A DNA stretch of 64,000 nucleotides from Adiantum capillus-veneris. Taxonomy: Eukaryota; Streptophyta; Polypodiopsida; Polypodiales; Pteridaceae. A program made the translations under genes and the position numbers. The notes under the pieces were generated by a model. The model was not told the origin of the DNA. It saw only the letters and a program-made list of their open reading frames with translations, and made no database searches. Location: positions 75,263,169-75,327,168 of the forward strand of contig CM043958.1 of the NCBI GenBank assembly GCA_014529385.2, written 5' to 3'. Shown piece after piece: positions 1-8,782 of this stretch (its first letter is position 1; each line of letters begins with the position of its first letter).

Positions 1-2
1 GG

Positions 3-969
3 TGGATATCAAATCATCTTTGGTATGTTTCAGATATTTATCCATCGAATAGGACAGATTGGCAACCAGTTGAGAGTATAGTTGGGATTTTTGATGCTTT
101 CCATGCATTTATTGGTGAGCAAATGTACCGAGGAAGACAACACAAGGAACTTGCAAATAATGGAATTTTCTTTTATGATATGTCATATGTGGAACCGAGA
201 ACTTCCATTGGTTGGGGTCGTGTAGCTCCTTTGTCACTTCCATCCTTTGACAGCAAGGATTGGTCCCTGCCTACTTCGCAAACTAGTGAAAGCTTCAAGA
301 ATAAGTTGTTTCAGGATATACAAAAGTCCCTCAAGTATTCAATTGCCACAAAAATAGTTCGGCTCGCACTATTTATGCCTCTTGAAGTGTTTGCAGATTT
401 TTTCTTCGATGAGCAAATAAGAACTACCGCAACAATGTTCATTTGCAAGTCTGAGAGCTGTTTGGACTTTTTAGATGATAACTGAGATAGGAAACAATCA
501 CAGAACAAAAGCTGTATTTTGCAAAAGAAGTCCATAATTTGCAAGTTCATTATAAGCTCTCAAAATTTCTTAGTATCGTTTTACTATATTAGATATCATC
601 TTCTTAGTGGGCAGCTTATTCCACTCGACCAAGATACAGAGAACAGCCTCGAGAACAAAGCTTTATCAATGGAGATCTACTTTCGAGACAGCCTACTTAC
701 TGTGATGGAGACAATGTCATGCACAACTCTGGCACAACTCAGGATAGATCTTACATGTGAAGAACTTCCACTTTTGCCGGAATTGTATGCATTCAGTCTC
801 AACAATAGAAAGGTGCTTACTAAATCGATAAATTTTGATTGTCTTTAATACACTATGACTGAATCTAACTTTTTCTTCTTTTCAGATTCCAAGGCGCAAG
901 GAGAAAACAACATTGTGCAAGGAGTCCATAACAAATACACTTCACTTAATTGCTTCCACTGGAAGCTAG
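3..969 (+). CDS. 3' part of an unrecognised multi-exon gene
   Basis: I do not recognise this protein. A frame is already open at base 3, so the 5' part lies outside the window, and it stays open to a stop at 483-485. A second open segment around 590-812 ends in AAG followed by GTGCTT. A good acceptor (TTTTCTTCTTTTCAG) ends at 885, and the exon from 886 runs in the same frame to TAG at 967-969 with a basic stretch (IPRRKEKTT). The link between the first and second segments was not resolved. The first segment is rich in aromatic residues and has no motif I can name. The gene is convergent with the H3/Ulp1 gene, their ends about 220 bp apart, and has the same compact intron style. It may be another cargo gene of the same mobile unit or a host gene at the edge. 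Confidence 0.4.
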
Positions 970-1188
970 GTCACATACCTTGTGCACGCAAAGAGCTTTG
1001 ATGCCATGCAAACCATGATGTACTCTTCAAAATGACTAATGCAGAGATATTTTTTGGCGCTCAAACAATGTTTCAAAAATGTACATTTTCAATGTTTCAA
1101 AACTTTACATATTGTGTTGTATCTGTCAAGAGTAATTTGCTCCCTTTCCCAGCTATTGTCCTCTCCCCTGGTTTGTGCCACTCGTCCC

Positions 1189-1587
1189 CTATTCTCTCCC
1201 CCGGTTTGTGCCACTCGTCCCTTGCCCTCTGCTCCGGTTGCTGCTACCTCTGCCTCTGGGGACGCTGGTCTCGGGCATCCTTTCGTGTCGCTCGAAATCA
1301 TGGGCCTCTTCCATGGCTTCCCATGCTTCTTGCACCTGTGAAGCTTCCCGCTGTTCTTGCTCTTGCCGTCGACATGCAGCCCATTCCTCTACTTCTGCGG
1401 CGTCCACATAATATTGGTTTATTGCTTCTTGCATATTTCGAACTTCTTCTTGAGTCTGATTGTGGCGTTGGGTCATTTCGTTAATGCGAGCCTCTTCGAA
1501 CTCGTCAGCTCTCGCCGCTTCCTCTCTTGTGCGTCTGTTTACTGAGATTATAATATGCTGGATGGCCATTACAAAAAAATGTCGCAC
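1189..1587 (-). CDS. Charged coiled-coil C-terminal exon of the H3-Ulp1 gene
   Basis: This open segment follows the Ulp1 Cys exon on the same strand. An acceptor (GGCCATCCAG) lets it join in phase 0, so that the protease end (MDIPN) continues into HIIISVNRRTREEAARADE. That resembles the usual end of Ulp1 domains, where a short helix with Arg follows the Cys block. The rest is a highly charged Glu/Gln/Arg-rich helix of about 80 residues, then a basic Arg/Gly/Ser-rich end. The end is built on direct repeats of about 31 bp around 1158-1225, each containing GGTTTGTGCCACTCGTCCC on the plus strand. The stop lies inside the repeats. It could instead be a separate small ORF; I prefer the fusion because phase and order fit. 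Confidence 0.45.
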   Translation of the reverse strand: MRHFFVMAIQHIIISVNRRTREEAARADEFEEARINEMTQRHNQTQEEVRNMQEAINQYYVDAAEVEEWAACRRQEQEQREASQVQEAWEAMEEAHDFERHERMPETSVPRGRGSSNRSRGQGTSGTNRGRE

Positions 1588-1689
1588 ATCGTTGTTGGTG
1601 TAGTTATGTAATCAAAGTTCCTGTAGAAGCGTGATACAGACATCTGTTGCTTCATACATACGTTGCAGCAAACAATAAAACAGCAGATT

Positions 1690-2701
1690 ACTTACGTTCG
1701 GTATATCCATAATTTGACTGATGAGCAACACGGCATTTAAACAGGTTCGCCAGCCACAGCTATAGTCATCAGTCTGCGTTGGCACGGTTACCCGTTCGTG
1801 CTTGACTACATTTCCTAGATCATGTTCTAACAAAAGATGCTCTACACAACATACAAGTTTTTTCGCGGCACTACATACATAACCACTTGAGTCAGCAACG
1901 CATTCCAAAGAGACACTACACTGCTTTCCAAATGTACCCAAATGGACCTTACGTTTTTACACGACCATGAAATGCCCTGCTTTGCCCGGAGTTTGCGTAG
2001 TAAACAATCTTAGCTTCCATGTCAAATAACATCAGACTCCAATGATCACTACAAAGACACCATCAAAGATGAGGAGAGATTCTCAATGCAAGATGTTTTT
2101 TACAAGGCAAGAAAATACTCATGATTGATTGTACGTAGTGACCAGAAAGCGCGCTAGATCAAAGTTGACTCTGCTAAACCAGTTTATCAGACTCAAAAAG
2201 GAATATGAGTTGTTCTGCAGATAAGGCGATATCAGCGGATCTATTACGTATACTTTCTCTTGAATCTCAGGGGGCAGAAGCGAGACAGCGTGGCTAACAT
2301 GAACAAAAAGGCAAAAATTAGACTTGAACACCAAGTGAGTCAATACTGAGCGAAGGGGCAAGCTATCGAATTCCCTACGCCACTGATTCGCTTGGTATTG
2401 ACCCATGTCTTTAAGGTAGTGAACCATTATAAAGAAAACTTGGCACCGGCCACAGAGACATGGGTCAATACCGAGCGAGTAGTTCCAAAATTCAATTTCA
2501 TTACCCACTGTCTCGCTTGGTATTGACCCATGTCTCGGTAGAGACCCATTTAATGAGCATAAGAATTAAAGAGAATGAGAATTACCACAAAGCAACATTG
2601 ACGACTTCATTTGTTGCGAGCGAGTCGATGAAATTGCGCATGCACATGAAGTCTACTCTATCGAGGTTGGTAATGCAGGCCTTCTCTGACCTTGCAGGTA
2701 G
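1690..2701 (-). CDS. Ulp1/SENP-type (C48) cysteine protease domain in several exons
   Basis: The catalytic set of the Ulp1 family (SUMO or SUMO-like peptidases) can be followed across segments. Exon 2701-2586 contains NEVVNVAL, like the conserved N-D-E-V-I-N block. A later segment has SHAVSLL then VYVIDPL, with His (2292-2290) and Asp (2241-2239) exactly 17 residues apart, as in yeast Ulp1. The next exon (ending 1696) has PTQTDDYSCGWRTCLN, with Gln (1776-1774) six residues before Cys (1758-1756), again the family spacing. It ends at a perfect donor GTAAGT (1695-1690). The usual Trp after the catalytic His is missing. The stretch between the first and second blocks is occupied by two hairpins (2334-2540), so some 50-70 residues of the usual domain are absent or not recognisable. 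Activity is therefore doubtful, though every catalytic residue is present. Ulp1 domains are often captured by plant DNA transposons. Confidence 0.72.
2334..2540. repeat. Hairpin array 1 (two inverted-repeat units)
   Basis: Two hairpins of about 75-80 bp lie next to each other. One has arms at about 2336-2358 (GTCAATACTGAGCGAA) and 2386-2410 (ATTCGCTTGGTATTGACCC). The other has arms at 2457-2479 (ATGGGTCAATACCGAGCGAG) and 2512-2535. The loops differ. The array sits inside what should be the Ulp1 coding or intron region. It shares its core motif with arrays at 3660-3980, 4835-5470 and 6590-6935. Confidence 0.85.
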
Positions 2702-2758
2702 CTATATGTGCGCATGCAGAGGTGCGGAGCTCAACAAAATTCTCAACTCCTCTTCATT

Positions 2759-3601
2759 CTACTCGTTGATTTGCTCTAAAATAATTGACTCATCCGATAC
2801 GTTGGATGGCCCTTCTGATGCAGAGCCTTGAGCTTCCCTTTCTTGAGCTGGCTCCCTGGCTGCCTCAGGCTCCGGATCATTTTCCTTCAATATTGGTTGC
2901 TCCATGGATGCCTCAGGCTCCACCCTGACCTGCTCTTGTCCCTCATCATCCACGGTGGGCTGCGGATCGTCCATGACTTGCTCATTTTGGTGTCTAGCTG
3001 GATCCTCGATAACTGTCTCTGTTTCTTCCATGACTGCCTCGGGGTCCACTCTGGCTTGCTCTTGGCCCTCTGCGGCTATCTCAGCCTGCCCATCTGTGTC
3101 GTTTCTCTCGACCCGTGATCGGGTCCTTCTGTTGTTTGTTTCAGCCCTAGACGGCTCTGTCTGTCGTGCACGAGGATGGAGAGGGGGGATGTTGAGAATA
3201 TCCATGGTTCTACTATCCCGGATTGGTACTGGCTGAAGCAGCCCATCGTAGCAGAAACGAAGCCTATGAAGAGTATCAAAATCCCGCGGCATGATAGTGA
3301 CCCGGTGTGCATGGGCAGCCAGGATATATCCATCGCTGAAGAATTCCACGAGGTAGTCCTCAGCAATTTCTTGAAGGCAGAGGAGTGCACTGCTGGCCCA
3401 TCGCATGCCGACTCTCCACTGCTCGCAAATCTCCCGCACTACTCGCTGGAAAGGGAGACGTGGAATAGCAGGTTGAACGTGTCGTTCTATCCTGTGCAGC
3501 TCTTGCAGTACACCTCTGTGCGCCTCATATTGGCATCTTCTTGCTTGAGCATTCAAAGATTCACCTGTTGCCCTCCTAGCGCAGGCCTTAACACGAGGCA
3601 T
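2759..3601 (-). CDS. Histone H3-like domain with acidic tail (first exon of a likely H3-Ulp1 fusion)
   Basis: Residues 30-114 (3514-3260) align without gaps to the histone H3 core. LPFQRVVREI (49-58), RW (67-68), LQEIAEDYLV (76-85), HAHRVTIMPRD (97-107) and RLR match H3 helices 1-3, with a numbering offset of 16. H3 His113 and Asp123, used in H3:H3 pairing, are kept as His97 and Asp107. The N-terminus MPRVKACARRATG mirrors the H3 tail start, but K9 and S10 are replaced by R and A, and the tail is 16 residues shorter. After the fold comes an acidic, Pro/Gln-rich region with a repeated EGQEQxRVxPEA unit (about residues 175-250). A donor (GTATCG at 2800-2795) lies before the stop at 2761-2759. 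Splicing to 2701 removes both stops and continues in frame into Ulp1-like sequence. Hairpin motifs lie just upstream of the start. A canonical histone gene is excluded by divergence and tail. Confidence 0.85.
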   Translation of the reverse strand: MPRVKACARRATGESLNAQARRCQYEAHRGVLQELHRIERHVQPAIPRLPFQRVVREICEQWRVGMRWASSALLCLQEIAEDYLVEFFSDGYILAAHAHRVTIMPRDFDTLHRLRFCYDGLLQPVPIRDSRTMDILNIPPLHPRARQTEPSRAETNNRRTRSRVERNDTDGQAEIAAEGQEQARVDPEAVMEETETVIEDPARHQNEQVMDDPQPTVDDEGQEQVRVEPEASMEQPILKENDPEPEAAREPAQEREAQGSASEGPSNVSDESIILEQINE

Positions 3602-3659
3602 CTCTACAAATTAACACCAAAAGACAATTCATTTGTCAGCACAAGGGACTTCAGACTTA

Positions 3660-3980
3660 AGGAAAGGTCAGTACCAAGAGAAAAGATGGATAGGAAAGAA
3701 TTGCCTTGCCTTATTCGCTCGGTAGTGACCTCAGAAAATAGTAATGTTAGACATGACTTATATGTTCTGAGGTCACTACCGAGCGAATAGGTGCATAGGA
3801 AACAGTTTGCCTTGCCTTATTCGCTCGGTAGTGACTTCAGAAATAGTAATAGCAGATATCACTTACATTTTCTGGGATCACTACCAGGCGAACAGGTTTG
3901 CAGCCCCTGCAAAAAAATACCTTATTCGCTGAGTGGTGACCTCAAAAAGTGTACAAGCAAGCGAACAGGTTTACAAGCAA
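3660..3980. repeat. Hairpin array 2, upstream of the H3-like start
   Basis: One clean hairpin (arms 3712-3737 and 3764-3790, core TTCGCTCGGTAGTGACCTCA) is followed by two decaying units (about 3810-3893 and 3920-3973). A single half-site (GGTCAGTACCAAG) lies at about 3666. The array starts about 60 bp upstream of the H3-like ATG on the minus strand, so it may include promoter elements of that gene. Confidence 0.85.
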
Positions 3981-4170
3981 TGTGAAGGAGATCTTAAATC
4001 GATGTGGTTCTAACTGTCATGTCGTTCCCTCCGATCACCTCCCCTAATATCGGGGGGATGATAACATTGATTCTCTCTCCCACGTCCACCTCTCATGAAA
4101 CCTCATGGGAGTACCACCCTCTCATAAAACCTCATGCCTAGGCTCTGCTTTTTAGGCTTGTTTGAAAGTC

Positions 4171-4178
4171 TATTTAAG
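4171..4178 (+). promoter_or_regulatory. TATA-like box for the small coiled-coil gene
   Basis: TATTTAAG lies 68 bp upstream of the ATG at 4246, a suitable distance for a short 5' leader. No other core element is evident. Confidence 0.35.
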
Positions 4179-4245
4179 AAGCAGTTGTTTCAGAACCTCC
4201 CTCAGGGTTTTGCAGAACAACTAAAAGAAGCTTAGGATAGTGGCG

Positions 4246-4726
4246 ATGCCTTTCCAAGGTATACTCCCACAGCGCCAACAACACCGCATCCGGGCCCTCC
4301 TCATGAGGTCCCCCCTTGGCCCTCCCCCGATGTTACCTTTAGTGTTCTCGTCCGACACAGCTCGGGAGTGGCTGCTGTCAACACGGGAGTCTATTCTCGA
4401 GGTAAGTTGCTGGTAATTCTTTGCTTTCCGCTCCCAATTTCCAAGCTCGTAGTTTGAAGAGCTTACTTGCTAAATGCTCTATGCAGGATGCTAGCCTGAA
4501 GCTGCAGCAAATGCTGATCGTCAGGCAGAGGGTCTCAATCCTTAAAAACTCTCTGGAAGCAAGAAGGCCTGAAGACATGCAGCGATTGCTCGTCGAGAAT
4601 GGCTCTATGGAGGCAATCATTAATTGGCTTCAGGAAATGAAGGATGAAGTGCTTGAGCTAGCCAGTAAATATGAGGAGGCCATTAACTTTGCAAACATGC
4701 TTTGCGAAGAGATATGCTGGCTGTGA
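4246..4726 (+). CDS. Small two-exon coiled-coil protein, unrecognised
   Basis: Exon 1 (4246-4401, 52 codons) ends at a strong donor GTAAGT. Exon 2 (4487-4726, 79 codons plus stop) follows an acceptor ending ATGCAG. The 85-bp intron is phase 0 and the two exons join in frame, giving 131 residues with no stop. The N-terminal part is basic and Pro-rich (LGPPPMLPL). From SDTAREWLL onward it is a helix with hydrophobic heptads and many Glu/Lys (ASLKLQQMLIV, then EMKDEVLELASKYEEAI), so dimerisation is likely. I see no catalytic or zinc motif. It lies between hairpin arrays 2 and 3 and is divergent from the H3-Ulp1 gene, so it may share a regulatory region with it. Intact splice signals suggest recent function. 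Confidence 0.55.
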
Positions 4727-4745
4727 ACCCTAAACCCTAAACCCC
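4726..4745 (+). repeat. Interstitial telomere-like repeat scrap
   Basis: About two and a half copies of CCCTAAA follow directly after the stop codon of the small gene. It is too short for a functional telomere and could be chance or a repair scar. Confidence 0.5.
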
Positions 4746-4834
4746 CCGGAAATTAATAGGCAACTCTTTGTAAAGTCTGAAGTGTTTTCTAACTCAAACC
4801 CGGTGTTCAGTTGTAATTTTGTTTCTTTCTTATT

Positions 4835-5470
4835 AAATCAAAAGGCGTATTTTGCAAAAGAAATCCCTAAATCCGCAACAAGCAGGGGTTACCTTCCCCT
4901 TATTTGCTTAATATTGACCTCTGTACTAGCAGACATCACTTAACTTTTCTTTTGGTCAGTACCAAGCGAATAGGGCACTTCGGACCAGGTGACCTTACCG
5001 TATTCGCTTGGTACTGACCAACTACAGCAAATTAAAGGGCACGGGACCTAAATCAAAAGGCGTATTTGGCAAGGAAAACCCTAAATCCGCAACAATCAGG
5101 GGTTACCTTTCCCTTATTTTCTTAGTATTGACCTCTGTACTAGCAGATATCACTTAACTTTTCTTTTGGTCAGGACCAAGCGAATAGGGCACTTCGGACT
5201 AAGTGACCTTACCTTATTCGCTTGGTACTGACCAACTACAGCAAATTATAGCGCACGGGACCGAAATCTAAAGGCGTATTTGGCAAGGAAAACCCTAAAT
5301 CCGCAACAAGCAGGGGTTACCTTCCCCTTATTTGCTTAGTATCTACCTCTGTACTAGCAGACATCACTAAACTTTTCTTTTGGTCAGTACCAAGCGAATA
5401 GGGCTCTTCGGACTAAGTGACCTTACCTTATTCGCTTGGTACTGACCAACTACACAAAATACAAGTGCGT
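4835..5470. repeat. Hairpin array 3: three 215-bp direct repeats
   Basis: Three units begin at 4835, 5050 and 5264 with AAATCAAAAGGCGTATT or close variants, a period of 214-215 bp. Each carries a half-site TTTGCTTAGTATTGACC or similar, then an inverted pair of GGTCAGTACCAAGCGAATA and TATTCGCTTGGTACTGACC about 23 bp apart. The units are very alike, implying recent amplification. No gene is seen inside. The 5470-5850 interval that follows holds nothing I can support. Confidence 0.88.
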
Positions 5471-5849
5471 AGAAGGGTAGTAAGTAGCATACCTCTACAC
5501 TGTGTGTAGAATTCCGCGTCACTGAAGCACTGCAGAACAAGAGTAAGAGAAGGAGGATGCGCGAGAGTAAGAGGTGATGGAGTTTGCTTACCGCGTGGCG
5601 TCGATGGGGGTAGAGTTAATTAGAATGATGCGCAGTAGAGGACGCGAAAAGAGGCAGAATAGTTGAAACTTGAGATGTTTGGCGGGGGTAATGCCTCAAC
5701 TTAGAATGCTTACCTCGGGGAGGGTGACAACTTCACTTATGCGTGAGATTGCGGTTGGTAAATCGTACTGCATGGGAATCTGAGACCATTTAATACTGGT
5801 TGTCCTTGAGAGCGCAGCCCACGTGCCTTTTTAGTGATCGTTAAGGGTC

Positions 5850-6150
5850 AGACAGACGCCAATCGCCCTTGCAGTTGCCATCTCCATCTCCATCTTGCAC
5901 CTTCTGCCTGGCCAGCTCTCGTGCCTTTGCCTTTTCTGCGCCCTTCCCCTTGGCCAGCTCTCGTGATCCTACGTTTAGAGTCAAACGCCGATCGCCCTTG
6001 CATTCACCATCGCCTTTGCCTTTTCTGCGCCTTTCCCCTTGGCCAGCTCTCGTGATCGTGCGTTTAGAGTCAGACGCTGATCGCCCTTGCATTCGCCATC
6101 GCCTTTGCATTTTTTGCGCTCTTCCCCTTACCCAACTCTCGTGATCCTGC
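5850..6150. repeat. Short tandem repeat, about 90-bp unit
   Basis: Units around 5850, 5900, 5985 and 6075 share TTTCTGCG, CCCTTGGCCAGCTCTCGTGA and CGATCGCCCTTGCATTC. Frames open on both strands only because the unit lacks stops. I see no real gene here. From 6150 to 6590 there is a 28-bp direct repeat (about 6366 and 6410, containing GGTTGGAATAATTACTCC) and a short poly-A run at 6535-6545. Confidence 0.65.
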
Positions 6151-6589
6151 GTTGAGTGACCTCCACTGGGTCGAGTCCTTTGCTGCCGCGTCGCCATCGC
6201 CATCGCCCCCCTACTGGTTCTTGCTATTGGTGGCCTGCGACATCACCATCCAACTCGGTGCCATTGGATATTGCAGAGACAGGTTCTTTCTCCCTGCCTC
6301 TCCCCTTCCTGTGTGTTGTTAACTGTGTGCGCACCGAAGCCACTGCGTTAGGGTAAAAACGCATGCATGGTTGGAATAATTACTCCTTATGTGGTGACCG
6401 TATTGCATTCATGGTTGGAATAATTACTCCTTATGTGAACTATAAATCTATCACTGTCATGCAGCAGTCGTGTGTAGCTACCCCTCTTGTAAATGATTTT
6501 TTGCTCTTGTAATTTATTAACTCGCGCTTATGGTAAAAAAAAAAACATAATATGCTATGTTCTTATCCACCTGTTCTGAATTCCACAAG

Positions 6590-6935
6590 ACAGAACCAAG
6601 CGAATAGAACCCTTCGGAGATTCTTGGGGGCCCTACTCACTTGGTACTGACTCAACTAACGTCACCACTTATGACATTAACGCACATGACATAACCCGTC
6701 GATATGACATTAGCGCACGGGACATAACCAAGCGAATAGAGTTCTTCGGAAATTCTTGGGAGCCCTACTCGCTTGGTTCTGACTCAACTAACGTCAACTC
6801 TTATGACTTTAGCACACGGGACAGAACCAAGCGAAGAGGGTCCTTCGGAAATTCTTGGGGACCCTACTCGCTTGGTTTTGACTCAACTAATGTCACCTCT
6901 TATGACATGAGCGCAAGGGTTCGAACCAGGCAAAA
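6590..6935. repeat. Hairpin array 4, upstream of the unknown gene
   Basis: Units begin with ACCAAGCGAA at 6595, 6727 and 6826, with a decayed one at 6925, spaced 132, 99 and 99 bp. Each has CTTCGGA, TTCTTGGG, then the inverted arm CTACTCGCTTGGT followed by CTGACTCAACTAA. The same core motif as arrays 1-3 is used with different spacers. The array ends about 80 bp before the start of the next gene. Confidence 0.85.
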
Positions 6936-7016
6936 TAGGACATTGAGGGGTACTCGAGGCCCAAAATTCGCTTTGTTATGACACCAAATAGTTTTGGCTT
7001 GCTTTTTCTTTCAGTC

Positions 7017-8782
7017 ATGGGGATCATAGTCCTCGAGACAGACGTGAGCGAGGATACATGTGAAGAAAAACTATTCACATTCTTATATAACACCCGAGCT
7101 CATCACCGTGGACCAGAACTATCAGGAATGTTCAATGCAGAGCTTTCTATATAGAGGATTATAGATTGCTCCTTTGAGTACCTACAAAACCATTTGCAAC
7201 AGTATGAGGCAGTCACTTGTGACAATTCCATGACAGCTGATGGCATGAGATATGTGCACCCTGCCGACCTTGACCCTGACAAGAGTGCTTCAAGGAGACT
7301 GAATCGCTGTCTTGAAAAGTGTCCCTCCAATGCACTGCTTGTACAAGACAGGTGTATGAAGCACTTAAAAAAATGTCTCTTATTGGAATTCTACCATGGG
7401 TTTGTCTGTTACTTATACTTGCAGACGGATGGCGAGTCAGAAACTTTGCAGTCAACAACTTTTGGTAGTTGTCCATTGGCGCTGGAGGAAGAGGTAGAGG
7501 ATGTGGAGGTGCAATTCAATCTAGAAGAAGAGCGGGAAGAGGTACTAAAGGAAACCTTTGATGCGGGCTTAACTCTTGTTTCTCTTGCGGATGCAGCAAT
7601 AGGGTGCAGGCAAGAAAGCCCAAGTATGGAAGCAACTTTGCCTCTCAATTGTGCTCCCAGCTTTGCTATGGCGGGCAACACCCACTATATTCTACTCACA
7701 GATATCATGCATGAGCTCAATATACGGGAGGACTACTGCCTAGCGGCAATTGCAAATTTTTGTGAGGCAGACATGGGGTTTGTGGACGATGATGCAGTGG
7801 ACCAATATCTTATTGCTGACACAGCTGTGAGTGACTCATAGTTCACTTCAGGGTCGCAACTGATTAAAGATACGTTCAATGAGGCGAAGTCCAGAGAGGC
7901 CGATTTGCCAACAGATGAGCAGTTTGAATTGACAACAAAACAACTCGGCTTGGAAAACATGGGTAGACACGTGGCACCAGAAGATCATGTAATGAATAGT
8001 CAGTCTATTCACTTATGGGGGAGGTCGATGCTGGAAATGGACGAGAATCAGATGGTAACTTTTGTCGAGCATTCATATAGTATTAGAGATGGCCGAGTGA
8101 TAAAATATCATGAACAGTTTTTTTTTTGTTGCCAGGTGCTAGTGTATGACGATAGTTTCCTTAGAAGAGCGGGAGGCTCACGCCAAGGGCTTGTCACTGG
8201 AGTCCAAGGCAAGGATGCAGCGTTGTCTCACTACATCGGGCGTTTCAACCACAAAAAGGTTTGTAGAATAAATTCAAGTACTTGACAATTGTACTCATCT
8301 CACTTACGACTAATAAATTGATTGCAATTATTATGTAGATCATAATATACCACAAGGAATATTCCAATGACAATGCAAAGTTCCCTCTGTTTGCAATGAA
8401 AGCTATTACAAGATTGTGTGGTGGGCACCCCCTCCCACTAAACGCAGAAAGAGTAATTCTGATTGAAAAACAGTTTGCTCTACGTGTATTTGGCATTGGG
8501 TATGGGTGCCAGGCACTCAGAGCCCCATATTTCATGTCCTACACAGGTCAGGCTCTAGCTGCAGAGGTTGAAGACCCGGAAGGATTAGATCCATACAATA
8601 AGCCGCTGTTTCTGAGGGAAAGAAGACGCATGATGCCCGTAGGGATGCTGCCATCAACAGAGGAAAGAGATCGTCTACAGAGCTTGCACATCGAAGAGGT
8701 ACAAAGTGAGGAGGAAGGAGGTGCATCGAAGAGGATAAAAACGACGGGCTCAGGTCCATCTTCTCCCGCTCTTGACTCGTGA
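7017..8782 (+). CDS. Unrecognised gene with two in-frame TAG codons
   Basis: The likely start is the ATG at 7017. One frame stays open from there to 8258 apart from TAG at 7152-7154 and 7839-7841. A donor (AAAAAG/GTTTGT) and an acceptor (TTATGTAG/AT) bound an 80-bp intron at 8259-8338 in phase 0. The second exon runs in frame to the stop at 8782. The product would be about 560 residues. Visible features are an acidic stretch (LEEEVEDVEVQF), a conserved-looking segment across the splice (KFPLFAMKAITRLCGGHP) and a Ser/Glu-rich end with a small basic patch (KRIKT). I cannot assign a family. Its 3' end overlaps that of the transposase gene on the other strand by about 30 bp. The TAGs may mean decay, or additional introns I did not resolve. 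Confidence 0.45.

Noticed and set aside
1032-1545. Plus-strand frames opposite the coiled-coil exon
   Set aside because: They are antisense shadows of the minus-strand exon and of the 31-bp repeats.
2759-3601. Ordinary host histone H3 gene
   Set aside because: Core identity is too low, the tail is short and altered, and a long acidic extension plus a splice donor follow.
4726-4745. Telomere or internal chromosome end
   Set aside because: Only about two and a half repeat units, directly after a stop codon.
5834-6203. Frames on both strands in the 90-bp repeat
   Set aside because: The open frames arise from a stop-free repeat unit; no start context or splice signals, and no conserved motif.
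4835-6935. Regularly spaced palindromic units as a CRISPR array
   Set aside because: Repeat units are 99-215 bp, imperfect, with no short uniform spacers, and the context is eukaryotic.
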